Shown here in pieces: positions 50,430 to 58,638 of a stretch of 64,000 bases of DNA. The notes beneath the pieces were generated by a model. The model worked only from the letters and a program-made list of their open reading frames with translations. It had not been told where the DNA came from and searched no databases. Position 1 is the first letter of the stretch; each line of letters begins with the position of its first letter. The DNA comes from Ciceribacter ferrooxidans (GTDB lineage: Bacteria; Pseudomonadota; Alphaproteobacteria; Rhizobiales; Rhizobiaceae): positions 1-64,000 of the forward strand of contig NZ_SDVB01000170.1 of the NCBI RefSeq assembly GCF_004137355.1. The letters are read 5' to 3'. The translations under genes were made by a program, and so were the position numbers.

Positions 50430-51155
50430 CTACTTTCGTCCGAGCGAGGGGAAGAATTGCAGCACGGCGCCGATCCCGTAGAGATAGATGCCGGTTGCGA
50501 CGAAGCCGACGACGACCCATTGCGGGGTCGCAAAATGCAGGAGCAGCGCATAGATGCCGAAGGCACACCAGGCGAGGAAGACGGCAATGTTGACCGGCCG
50601 CAGCCGCTCCACCCTGACCGGATGCAGAAAATGGATCGGCAGGAAGGTCAGCACCACCGACACCACCACGACGGACAACGCCGTCGTCGCCGAAGCGTCG
50701 ATGACGAACAGCGAGAAGACGATCATGTTCCACACGACAGGGAATCCGGAGAAGAAATATTCGTCCGTCTTCATGCCCATGTCCGCGTAATAGATCGCGC
50801 TCGACACCACGATCATGCCTGCGGCCACGAACGACCACGGTTCGCCGATCATGCCGCTCTGGTAGAGCGCGAAGGCCGGCAGCAGCACGTAGGTCACGTA
50901 GTCGATGATGTTGTCCAGCGTATCGCCGGACCAGTTGGGCAGCACCTCCTTCACGCGCACCTTGCGGGCGATCGGCCCGTCGATGCCGTCGACGAGCAAC
51001 GCCAGCCCGAGCCACCAGAACATGTCGACGAACCGGCGCTCGGCCGCGGCGACCACGCCGAGAAAGGCGAGGAAGGAGCCGGAGGCCGTCAGGACGTGAA
51101 CGGAAAAGGCGCGGATTTCGGCATAGGGCACACGGCGGTAGTTGAAGATTTTCAT
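50430..51155 (-). CDS. pcs: Phosphatidylcholine synthase
   Basis: Pcs condenses CDP-diacylglycerol with choline to give phosphatidylcholine in one step, the rhizobial route important for symbiosis. The protein is 241 residues, the same length as the Sinorhizobium enzyme, from ATG 51153-51155 (MKIFNYRRVPYAEIRAF). The CDP-alcohol phosphotransferase signature spans about 57-86 (DGIDGPIAR, then GDTLDNIID), with the four aspartates intact. About seven hydrophobic segments indicate an inner-membrane protein. It heads a minus-strand run of six genes. Confidence 0.96.
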   Translation of the reverse strand: MKIFNYRRVPYAEIRAFSVHVLTASGSFLAFLGVVAAAERRFVDMFWWLGLALLVDGIDGPIARKVRVKEVLPNWSGDTLDNIIDYVTYVLLPAFALYQSGMIGEPWSFVAAGMIVVSSAIYYADMGMKTDEYFFSGFPVVWNMIVFSLFVIDASATTALSVVVVSVVLTFLPIHFLHPVRVERLRPVNIAVFLAWCAFGIYALLLHFATPQWVVVGFVATGIYLYGIGAVLQFFPSLGRK

Positions 51156-51439
51156 GCTCTTTGTCGGTCCCCTCTTCGCCTCGGCTACGGGTATCCGACG
51201 AATCGGCGCGTTTTGCAACGGCGCGCGCTCGGCGCTCCCCGGTTTCGCGCCTTTGCCGTCCTGAAGCCGCTTGCCCTGGCTGCGCCGGATCACCGGTCGT
51301 ATTTGTCCCATGGATTCGAACGCGCGAAGCGCCTATATCGAACGACGAGGACCGGAGTGACCGCCGTCGTGTGGCAGTGGTCGTATCGATGAATTGCGAT
51401 ACATGCATCCGGAGCGAACGGTTGACGCGGATGGAAGCG

Positions 51440-52675
51440 ATGAAGCATTTCGAAGTTGCGGTTGTCGGTGCGGGACTGGCCGGCTCGATTGCGGCGCTGG
51501 CGCTGGCCCGCGGCGGTCGCTCGGTGGCGCTCGTCGCACCGGAGCGCGAGATCGTCGACCAGCGCACCACGGCGCTGATGGAGCAATCGATTCGCTTCAT
51601 GGAACGGCTGGGGCTCTGGGATGAAATCCGCCCGTCTGCGGAAGCGCTTTCGACCATGCAGATCATCGACGGCACCAAGCGGCTGCTGCGGGCGCCGGTC
51701 GTCGCCTTCCGCAGCGCCGAGATCGGGCTGGACGCCTTCGGCTATAATATCCCGAACGAAGCGCTGATTTCCGTATTGAAGAAGGCTGTCGCCGCCGAAA
51801 ACAACATCACCGGCATCGCCGGCGCGGCCGAACGCATCGAGATCGGCGGCGACCGCGTTGTCATCACGCTCGAAGACGGCGAAGTGGTGACCGCCGACTT
51901 TGTCGTCGGCGCCGATGGCCGAGGTTCCAGGACGCGGGAAAGTGCGGGTGTTACCGTGCGCAAGTGGTCCTATCCGCAGACGGCGGTGGTGCTGAATTTC
52001 AGGCACACGCTGCCGCACCGCAACGTCTCGACCGAGTTTCACGGCGAATCGGGGCCGTTCACCCAGGTTCCCCTGCCCGGTCTCCGCTCGAGTCTCGTCT
52101 GGGTCGTGGAGCCCGCCGAAGCTACGCGGCTCACCTCGCTTTCTCTTGAGGCACTGAGCGGCGAGGTCGAGAAGCGGATGCAGTCGATGCTCGGCAAGGT
52201 GACGGTTGAGGATGGCGTCCAGGCCTGGCCGCTCTCCAGCATGACGGCGGTGCGTTTCGGCAAGGGCCGGGCCGCCTTCATCGGCGAGGCGGCGCACGCC
52301 TTCCCACCGATCGGCGCGCAGGGGCTCAATCTCAGCCTGCGCGACGTGATGGCGCTCGTTGAAATCCTCTGCTCTCGAGCCGACCGTCCCATCGATCCCC
52401 GCGCCGGCGACAGCTTCGACCGCCGCCGCCGCATCGACGTCGTCAGCCGCACGGCGAGTGTCGACCTCCTCAACCGTTCGCTGCTGTCCGATTTCCTGCC
52501 GGTGCAGGTTCTGAGAACCGCGGGCCTTCACCTGCTGTCTGGCTTCGGGCCGCTGCGCCAGCTGGTGATGCGCGAGGGTGTCGAGCCCGGACGCGGCTTC
52601 TCCGCGCTGCCGCTCTTCCTGAAGGAACGGCTGAGCGTCAGGGGAAGAGGTCGGGCGGCAGAAGACCGGTCGTAA
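51440..52675 (+). CDS. UbiH/UbiF-type FAD-dependent monooxygenase
   Basis: A 411-residue flavoprotein hydroxylase. The N-terminal Rossmann motif is VAVVGAGLAGSIAALALARGG near residue 5. The second FAD motif FVVGADGRGSRTRESAG lies near 155 and the third, GKGRAAFIGEAAHAFPPIGAQGLN, near 275. This is the layout of ubiquinone-ring hydroxylases, so I infer ubiquinone biosynthesis, but other aromatic hydroxylases look alike. Two starts are possible: ATG 51431 or ATG 51440; the latter gives the tighter N terminus. Its last 38 bases overlap the convergent AEC gene. It is divergent from pcs. Confidence 0.87.
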   Translation: MKHFEVAVVGAGLAGSIAALALARGGRSVALVAPEREIVDQRTTALMEQSIRFMERLGLWDEIRPSAEALSTMQIIDGTKRLLRAPVVAFRSAEIGLDAFGYNIPNEALISVLKKAVAAENNITGIAGAAERIEIGGDRVVITLEDGEVVTADFVVGADGRGSRTRESAGVTVRKWSYPQTAVVLNFRHTLPHRNVSTEFHGESGPFTQVPLPGLRSSLVWVVEPAEATRLTSLSLEALSGEVEKRMQSMLGKVTVEDGVQAWPLSSMTAVRFGKGRAAFIGEAAHAFPPIGAQGLNLSLRDVMALVEILCSRADRPIDPRAGDSFDRRRRIDVVSRTASVDLLNRSLLSDFLPVQVLRTAGLHLLSGFGPLRQLVMREGVEPGRGFSALPLFLKERLSVRGRGRAAEDRS

Positions 52676-53600
52676 TCGCGTAGAGCAGACCCGAGACCGT
52701 CAGCACCGAAAGCACCGTCGTGATCAGGATCGTCGCCGATGCGCGCTCCTGCCAGACGCCGTATTGCTGGCCGATGACGAAGACGTTGGTCGCCGTCGGC
52801 AGCGAGGCGAGCAGGACGGCGGTGTAGATCCACAGCGGGTCGAAATTGCCGGCAAGGCCAAGCACGAGCCAGGCGAGCAGCGGATGCAGGAGCAGCTTGA
52901 CCGGGACGATGTAGCCGATCTCGGCGGGAATGCGTTTCAGCGGGCGAAGTGCCAGCGTGACCCCCATGGCGAAGAGAGCGCAAGGGGCGGCGGCCTGGGC
53001 GAGATAGTCGATGAGGCGCTGCAGTGCCAGCGGCGGCTCGAAGGAGAAGGCAGCGGCGAGGAACCCGATCGCCGTCGCAATGATGAAGGGATGGGTGACG
53101 ATCCGCTTCACCACATCGGCAGCCACCGCCGCGCGCGGACGGGCATCGCCCCCGGCAAACGCCATGAGGGCGGGCGCGGCGATGAAGTGGGCGGCATTCT
53201 CGAAGCAGAAGACCAGCGCGACCGGCACTGCCGCCGCCTCGCCGAAGGCGAGAAGTGCGAGCCCCGGCCCCATGTAGCCGATATTGCCGTAGGCGCCGGC
53301 AAGCGCCTGGATCGTGCAGTCGGCGATCGAATTGCCCCGGACGAAGCGGCCGATCAGGAAGACGAGCACGAAGATCGTGTAGGTCGCCGCGAGTGAGGCG
53401 GCGATGAAGTCGATGCGCGTCAGTTCCGAAAGCGGCGTGCGCGAGACGAGCTTGAAGAACAGCGACGGCAGCGACACGTAGATAACGAAGAAGTTCAGCC
53501 AGCCGAGGGCAGTCGCCGGCTGGCGGCCGAGCTTGCCGGAGATGTAGCCGATCAGGATCAGCCCGAAGAACGGGAGAACCAGTGCGATGATGTCGGCCAT
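52638..53600 (-). CDS. AEC (auxin efflux carrier) family transporter
   Basis: A 320-residue membrane protein with about ten helices in two five-helix repeats. Family features are VLPFFGLILIGYISGKLG at the start, QALAGAYGNIGYMGPGLALL near residue 100 (the conserved NxGY/F motif) and TATNVFVIGQQYGV near 260. Bacterial AEC members export malate, malonate or other organic acids; the substrate here is unknown. It is convergent with and overlaps the monooxygenase gene by 38 bases. Confidence 0.86.
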   Translation of the reverse strand: MADIIALVLPFFGLILIGYISGKLGRQPATALGWLNFFVIYVSLPSLFFKLVSRTPLSELTRIDFIAASLAATYTIFVLVFLIGRFVRGNSIADCTIQALAGAYGNIGYMGPGLALLAFGEAAAVPVALVFCFENAAHFIAAPALMAFAGGDARPRAAVAADVVKRIVTHPFIIATAIGFLAAAFSFEPPLALQRLIDYLAQAAAPCALFAMGVTLALRPLKRIPAEIGYIVPVKLLLHPLLAWLVLGLAGNFDPLWIYTAVLLASLPTATNVFVIGQQYGVWQERASATILITTVLSVLTVSGLLYAITTGLLPPDLFP

Positions 53601-53654
53601 GGGCGCGTCCCGCTTCCTCTTCCGCGTCCGGGCGCTCGGCCCGTCGCTCCGGAC

Positions 53655-54404
53655 TTAGCCGATTTGCGAGAGGATTGGAAAGGTCTGCTGGAACCAGATC
53701 GCGAGGTTCGAGACGAAACCGAACATGAAGGCGAGCCCGGTCAGCACCAGCAGCGCGCCGATCAGTTTCTCGACGAGGCCGAGGTGGCGGCGGAAGCGCA
53801 CGAGGAAACGCATGAAGGCGCCGGAAAAGGCGGCCGCGATCCAGAAGGGCACCGCAAGGCCGAGCGAATAGACGGCAAGCAGCATCGCCCCGTCGCCGAC
53901 GGTCTCGCGCGAGGCGGCGACGCCGAGGATGGCGCCGAGAACCGGTCCGATGCAGGGCGTCCAGCCGAAAGCGAAGGCGAGCCCCATGACATAGGCACCG
54001 CCGAGGGTCGCCGGCTTGCCCTGCCCCTGGAAGCGCATTTCGCTCGCGAGAAAGCCGATGCGGAAAACGCCGAGGAAATTGAGCCCCATGACGATGATGA
54101 TGAGGCCGCCGATCTTGGCGAGCAGGTCGAGATGCTGCCGAAGCAGCGTGCCGATGGTCGAGGCGCCGGCGCCGAGCGCCACGAAGACGGTGGCGAAGCC
54201 GAGCGTGAAGGCGAGCGCCGCGAACATGACCGCGCGCCGTGCCGCCGGATCGGCCTCCGCATGGCTCTCGCCGCGGAACTGCTCGACGGAGATGCCGGCC
54301 ATATAGCAGAGATAGGGCGGAACAAGCGGCAGCACGCATGGCGACAGGAACGACAGCGCACCGGCCAGAAGCGCACTCAACAGGGAAATATCGGCAATCG
54401 ACAC
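53655..54404 (-). CDS. ccdA: Cytochrome c biogenesis protein CcdA
   Basis: CcdA carries reducing power across the inner membrane to apocytochrome c and other periplasmic thiols. The protein is 249 residues with six hydrophobic segments. The two redox cysteines are in FLSPCVLPLVPPYL (Cys23) and GWTPCIGPVLGA (near residue 148). The start is a GTG at 54402-54404, preceded by GGAGAC. It is the short CcdA form rather than DsbD, which would carry extra periplasmic domains. Downstream is the AEC gene; divergent from tRNA-Lys. Confidence 0.92.
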   Translation of the reverse strand: MSIADISLLSALLAGALSFLSPCVLPLVPPYLCYMAGISVEQFRGESHAEADPAARRAVMFAALAFTLGFATVFVALGAGASTIGTLLRQHLDLLAKIGGLIIIVMGLNFLGVFRIGFLASEMRFQGQGKPATLGGAYVMGLAFAFGWTPCIGPVLGAILGVAASRETVGDGAMLLAVYSLGLAVPFWIAAAFSGAFMRFLVRFRRHLGLVEKLIGALLVLTGLAFMFGFVSNLAIWFQQTFPILSQIG

Positions 54405-54524
54405 GTCGGGTCTCCGCTATCCTTCGATGCGGCCTTCCTACCTTCCGGCGGGCTTGCTTGCCAATCACCTTTCCGCGCGTGCGGCAATTGGACAGTTTTC
54501 CCCGTTTTCGGCACGATTTTTGGG

Positions 54525-54553
54525 TTGACCGCACGGAGTCGCCTGCATATGTT
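54525..54553 (+). promoter_or_regulatory. Sigma-70-type promoter of tRNA-Lys
   Basis: TTGACC at 54525-54530 and TATGTT at 54548-54553 are separated by exactly 17 bases, close to the -35/-10 consensus. The predicted start is about 30 bases before the mature tRNA. Confidence 0.75.
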
Positions 54554-54591
54554 CCGCGCACTTCCAGAGGAGCCGATTTGCCCCTCGACGG

Positions 54592-54667
54592 GAGCGCGTA
54601 GCTCAGCCGGTAGAGCAACTGACTTTTAATCAGTAGGTCCAGGGTTCGAATCCCTGCGCGCTCACCA
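54592..54667 (+). tRNA. tRNA-Lys (anticodon TTT)
   Basis: A complete 76-base tRNA. The acceptor stem GAGCGCG pairs with CGCGCTC, followed by discriminator A and an encoded CCA. The anticodon arm is ACTGA-CTTTTAA-TCAGT, giving anticodon TTT. The D arm (GCTCAGCCGGTAGAGC) and T arm (CAGGGTTCGAATCCCTG) are standard. It reads the lysine codons AAA and AAG. Confidence 0.98.
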
Positions 54668-54792
54668 TTTTTCCCAATCGCTTACACAAGATCTCGTCAG
54701 GGCTTGTCGCAGCTGCCATAGCCGTGGTCTCGCCGCAGCCGTTGATCTCTTCCGGGACCAGACGGTCGTGTCGACCGGCACGGCGCATTTCC

Positions 54793-54821
54793 TCGACATG
54801 ATTACATTAGAATAGTATAAA
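54793..54821 (+). promoter_or_regulatory. Candidate promoter of the small secreted protein gene
   Basis: TCGACA at 54793-54798 and TATAAA at 54816-54821 are 17 bases apart, in a markedly AT-rich patch. The expected start is about 15 bases before the ribosome-binding site and ATG of the 83-residue protein. Confidence 0.6.
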
Positions 54822-54842
54822 TTATTGGTCTGGAGGCTCGCC

Positions 54843-55094
54843 ATGAAGACAGCGTTGTTGGCGGCGATGATTGCGATGCTCTGTGCCGAGGGGGCGATTG
54901 CCGAGGAAAAAGCTCGGGTGAAGACCGACAATCTCATGCGGCGTGAGCTCAGAATCGGCACCCCGTCAGATCCGAAGCAAATCGCGAACGAAACACCTGC
55001 CGAAGATTGCAAGAAGACAAACACGTGCCCTTCCGAGGGCTCGTTGCCAGTTGTCAGACCTCAGGTGCGCAAGCTCCTTCAGCAGTCGCAATAG
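54843..55094 (+). CDS. Small secreted protein (83 aa), unknown function
   Basis: An 83-residue protein from ATG 54843 (MKTALLAAMIAMLCAEGAIA), with GGAGG six bases before it and a promoter-like pair upstream. The first 20 residues form a signal peptide, probably cleaved after AIA. The mature 63-residue part is polar and contains two cysteines nine residues apart (Cys-Lys-Lys-Thr-Asn-Thr-Cys spacing in DCKKTNTC), which could form a disulfide. No family recognised. It lies between tRNA-Lys and cutC, and the region upstream is lower in GC than the rest of the window. Confidence 0.65.
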   Translation: MKTALLAAMIAMLCAEGAIAEEKARVKTDNLMRRELRIGTPSDPKQIANETPAEDCKKTNTCPSEGSLPVVRPQVRKLLQQSQ

Positions 55095-55137
55095 CTACTG
55101 CGAGGTTGCATGGCTCGGAATGACGAACCGGCCTGCC

Positions 55138-55899
55138 TCAACCTGCGACCGACCGTAACATCCTCTCCTTCATCGCCCGAACAGCCTCAACTGTCGTACG
55201 CCTTTCACCCGGTTGCGAGAAGCCGAAGGCGGAAAGCCGTGGATCGGCGGCGGCGATCGGCGCGCTGCAGGAGGCATGAAGCTCGAAGACGCCGGGCAGC
55301 GAGAGCAGACGGTCAACGGTCTCCGGCCGCACGCCAGCGCCCGGCATGATCGAGATACGGCCGGCGGCCCGGCGCGCGAGCCGTTCGAGACGCGGTAGCC
55401 CTTCGATCGCCGTCGTCGCGCCGCCGGAGGTCAGGATGCGCGAAAAGCCGAGTCGGACCGCGGTTTCGAGTTCCTCCTCCTGATCTGCGGCAAGGTCGAA
55501 CGCGCGGTCGAGCGTCAGGTCCATGCCTTCCGCCGCGGCGACCAGTGTCTCCAGCGCCGCGACGTCGAGCTGACCGTCCGAACGCAACGCACCGATCACC
55601 ACGCCCGCAAGCCCCACCGAGCGTGCCGCACGGACATCATCGACCATGACGCTGAGATCGTCCGTCGTGAACACAAAATCGCCGGTCCGGGGCCGGATCA
55701 GTGCATAGACGGGGACCGGGGAACCGGCGGCATGGGCCATGAGGCCGTGCGACGGGGTGAGCCCCCCGACGGTGAGCGCCGAGCACAGCTCGAGCCGGTC
55801 CGCCCCGCCCTCGATCGCTGCGGCGAGGCCGGCGGGATCGTCGACGCAGACTTCCAGGAGGGGCTTGCGGCGATCATGCCCGCCGTCACGTTCCGCCAT
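55138..55899 (-). CDS. cutC: CutC family protein
   Basis: A 253-residue TIM-barrel protein of the CutC family, once linked to copper homeostasis; the biochemical role is uncertain. I start at ATG 55897-55899 (MAERDGGHDRRKPLLE). Family features are LLEVCVDDPAGLAAAIEGGA near residue 14, RLELCSALTVGGLTPSHGL, and RAFDLAADQEEELE. The C-terminal FELHASCS is also typical. It overlaps the MFS gene upstream by 14 bases and so is likely cotranslated. CutC homologues also occur beside N-acetylglucosaminidase genes in sugar-use clusters, as here. Confidence 0.88.
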   Translation of the reverse strand: MAERDGGHDRRKPLLEVCVDDPAGLAAAIEGGADRLELCSALTVGGLTPSHGLMAHAAGSPVPVYALIRPRTGDFVFTTDDLSVMVDDVRAARSVGLAGVVIGALRSDGQLDVAALETLVAAAEGMDLTLDRAFDLAADQEEELETAVRLGFSRILTSGGATTAIEGLPRLERLARRAAGRISIMPGAGVRPETVDRLLSLPGVFELHASCSAPIAAADPRLSAFGFSQPGERRTTVEAVRAMKERMLRSVAG

Positions 55900-57115
55900 C
55901 GTCCGCCTCCCGCAATGCCGCAGCGCCGGGGCGATCGAGGAGGCGTAGCAGCACGATGCCGCACAGCCCGCCGAACGCTCCCAGAATCGCCGTTCCGGCA
56001 TAGTCGCTGATCCAGGTGCCGAGGGCAAACGCCAGCGAACTCAGGCCGCCGCTCAGGAAGACGTTGACGGCGATGAGCGAACTGCCGAGCCCGGCGCGCT
56101 CGGCGATCAGGTCCTGCAGGTATGTGATCGGAACGGAGATGATGCCGGCCGCTCCGAGGCTTGCGACCAGCGTCAGGACGTAAACGTCGCGCGGTGCATC
56201 GGCAAGGCCGAGAAAGACGAGGTAGGCGGCATAGACCGATGCGCTCGCGATCATGGCGAAGCGCGCGGATGTGCGCGCCTCCACCCAGCCCCAGAAGACG
56301 ATGAAGACGATCTCCAGAAACGCGACGATCCCGACGATGACGCCGACATCGACTGCCGTGCCTTTCGCCTTGCCGGTGACGACGAGAGGCAGCACGGCGC
56401 CGTTGATGTGCAGCATCGAGGATATCAGCGCGATCGCGACGATCCGCGGCAGAACCCTGCCCGAAGCGATCTCGCCCAGCGAGGCGAGGAACGAGCCGCG
56501 CCGGACGCCGGCACTCCGTCCGGCATCGGCCGTCGACGACGACAGGACGAAGAGCAGGAAACAGGCGCCGCAGGCGATGCTCGCAAACAGAAAGGCGGGC
56601 AGCATCGAAGGGCCGCCGGCGAGAAGCGCGCCGACCACGCCCGGCACCAGCACCCACGAGAGCGAGAGCACGGCGCGTACAGCCGAGTTGACCGCGATCA
56701 GCTCGCGTGCGGCCATGTCGGCGGAGGCCGCCCTGATGCTGGCGAAGATCAGCGAATTGATCGAGCCGAAGACGGGAATGAAGACGAGCGTGGCGACCAC
56801 GAAGACGGGCGCCGACGGAAATGCATAGACCATCGCGAAGCCGGCAACGCCAAAGAGCGACGCGACGAGCATCGGGCGCCGGTAGTGTCCGAGCCGGTCG
56901 ACGAGAATGCCCGCGGCAATGCTGGCGCTGACGTTCACCAGCGCGGCGGCGAAGATCAGGACGGAATAGGCCCGGTCCGACAGTCCGAGTTCACGGATGC
57001 CGATCATCGACATGTAGGGCGAGGTCGCCGCTCCCGACGCGCCGAACAGGAAGATCGCGAACGCGCCGGTGCGGACCGGCGGATGGCGAATGAGGAGTGT
57101 CAGGGTCGACAGCAT
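55886..57115 (-). CDS. Major facilitator superfamily transporter
   Basis: A 409-residue membrane protein with about 12 helices. I start at ATG 57113-57115 (MLSTLTLLIRHPPVRT). Motif A is present in the loop after helix 2 as GILVDRLGHYRRPML (GxxxDRxGxxR) near residue 66. It resembles sugar-efflux (SET-like) MFS proteins, but substrate and direction of transport cannot be deduced. The open frame runs far upstream as antisense of the M81 gene. It is 68 bases after the M81 gene and overlaps cutC by 14 bases, so it belongs to the amino-sugar/peptidase cluster. Confidence 0.85.
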   Translation of the reverse strand: MLSTLTLLIRHPPVRTGAFAIFLFGASGAATSPYMSMIGIRELGLSDRAYSVLIFAAALVNVSASIAAGILVDRLGHYRRPMLVASLFGVAGFAMVYAFPSAPVFVVATLVFIPVFGSINSLIFASIRAASADMAARELIAVNSAVRAVLSLSWVLVPGVVGALLAGGPSMLPAFLFASIACGACFLLFVLSSSTADAGRSAGVRRGSFLASLGEIASGRVLPRIVAIALISSMLHINGAVLPLVVTGKAKGTAVDVGVIVGIVAFLEIVFIVFWGWVEARTSARFAMIASASVYAAYLVFLGLADAPRDVYVLTLVASLGAAGIISVPITYLQDLIAERAGLGSSLIAVNVFLSGGLSSLAFALGTWISDYAGTAILGAFGGLCGIVLLRLLDRPGAAALREADDGGT

Positions 57116-57183
57116 GGCGGCACATTGCACGAGTTGGAGGTCAAAGTGCCGGTCGTGGCCGCACGGTCCGGCCGGCCGCGAAA

Positions 57184-58626
57184 TCAGTCGCGCCAGCGGG
57201 CGGAGAAGCGAACCACCGGCCGATAGGCGAAATCCTTGACGAAGGGATAGGTCGGCCGGACGCGGCGACGGTTCGGCAGCGCCGCGATGTCCTGGTTGAT
57301 CACGCCGTCGGTCAGCGCCATCAGGTTCGGATTGGCGATCGGAGCGAGGTCCGGCGAGAGATAGCCGGATTTCACCACCAGCAGCCGAGCGCCCGCAGGA
57401 TCGAGCCCGAGGCGGGTGAAGTCCGCGATGGCGTGATAGGGCCTGCGCTTCGCCGCGAGCACCAGCGTGATGCCGCCGATCATCACGACCGCCTGGCGGT
57501 CCGCCGGCGAACCGGGATCGTCGAGCCGCTGCACCGCCGCTTCCGCCTCGACCGAAGGGCTCGCCGGATCGAGCGAACCGCCGATCGTCAGCCGCAGGCG
57601 GGCACCCTCGCCTGCCGCAAAACAGGCATCGACGGCAGGGCGGTCGGTGATGCCGGCGACGACGGCGCCCTCGAAGTTCCGCGTAATCAGTGCCTTCAGG
57701 ACGTCGGCACGGTCGCCGACCCCTCCGCCGGTCGGATTGTCGCCCGAGTCCGCGAGGATGACCGGACGTGTTGCGGCTCGTTCGGCGATGTCGAGCATGT
57801 CTTCGAGCGGGCCGGTTACCGGACCGAAGCGGAAGTCTTCGCGGGCGTCCCAATAGGACTGGGCGATTTCGCTTGCCGTCCGCTCGGCGGCGGCCCGGTC
57901 GATCGCCGTCACCACCGAACAGGCGGTGGCTCGCGGCTCGTCGGCCCAGACATAGCCGACCATCAGGTTGGCGTCCCAGATGCCGGGCACGGCGTCGTGC
58001 TCCGGCAGCCTGAGATAGAGGCTTTTCGCCGGCTCGTCCTCGGTCGAGGTGCGCTCACCCGGCAGAAGCACCGGAACCGGCGCCCAGGAGACGCCCGGCC
58101 GTTCGCCAGTCTGAAGCGCCCGCACCAGCATCGACCAGGCGCGCACCATCGTCTCGCGCACGTCGATATGCGGCGCGGTCCGGTAGCCGGCGAAGATGTC
58201 GAGCTGGTCGACGATCTTCTGGGTGACGTTGCCGTGCAAATCGTAGCTCGCGGCGACCGCGGTCTCCGGACCGACCATGGCACGGGCGGCGGCGATCCAG
58301 TCGCCCTCGGCATCGTCCATGCCCTCGACGTTCATCGCTCCGTGCATCGCGAGATAGAGACCATCGAGGGGCAGCGCCGCCTTCAGTCGCTCCAGGAACT
58401 CGGCCTTGAAGGCCTCGTAGGTGGGACGCGCCACCGGACCGCCCGGAACGGCACGGGCATGCAGCAGCGGCAGAGGCTCGATGCCGTCGCCCTCAAGGAA
58501 GCTGAAATAGTCGGCCGCGAGCAGGTCATCCCCGCGCAGGACGCGAAAATCCTCAGGCTGCATGAGCACCGGAGACGAGGTGCTGCATTCGGTGTGGATG
58601 CCGCCAACGGCAATGCGCAACGTCAT
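57184..58626 (-). CDS. M81 family metallopeptidase (MlrC-like)
   Basis: A 480-residue protein of the M81 family, known from MlrC, which cleaves a linear microcystin peptide. Family motifs are IAVGGIHTECSTSSP (the E in HxEC), AMHGAMN near 94, YDLHGNVTQ (D-x-H, metal ligands) near 128, GYRTAPHIDV and DSGDNPTGGGVGD near 293. A GAGGAG site precedes the ATG. No signal peptide, so it acts in the cytoplasm on imported peptides. It follows the GH20 gene by 12 bases. A second, different M81 gene lies at the end of the window. Confidence 0.88.
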   Translation of the reverse strand: MTLRIAVGGIHTECSTSSPVLMQPEDFRVLRGDDLLAADYFSFLEGDGIEPLPLLHARAVPGGPVARPTYEAFKAEFLERLKAALPLDGLYLAMHGAMNVEGMDDAEGDWIAAARAMVGPETAVAASYDLHGNVTQKIVDQLDIFAGYRTAPHIDVRETMVRAWSMLVRALQTGERPGVSWAPVPVLLPGERTSTEDEPAKSLYLRLPEHDAVPGIWDANLMVGYVWADEPRATACSVVTAIDRAAAERTASEIAQSYWDAREDFRFGPVTGPLEDMLDIAERAATRPVILADSGDNPTGGGVGDRADVLKALITRNFEGAVVAGITDRPAVDACFAAGEGARLRLTIGGSLDPASPSVEAEAAVQRLDDPGSPADRQAVVMIGGITLVLAAKRRPYHAIADFTRLGLDPAGARLLVVKSGYLSPDLAPIANPNLMALTDGVINQDIAALPNRRRVRPTYPFVKDFAYRPVVRFSARWRD

Positions 58627-58638
58627 CTGCGGCTCTCC

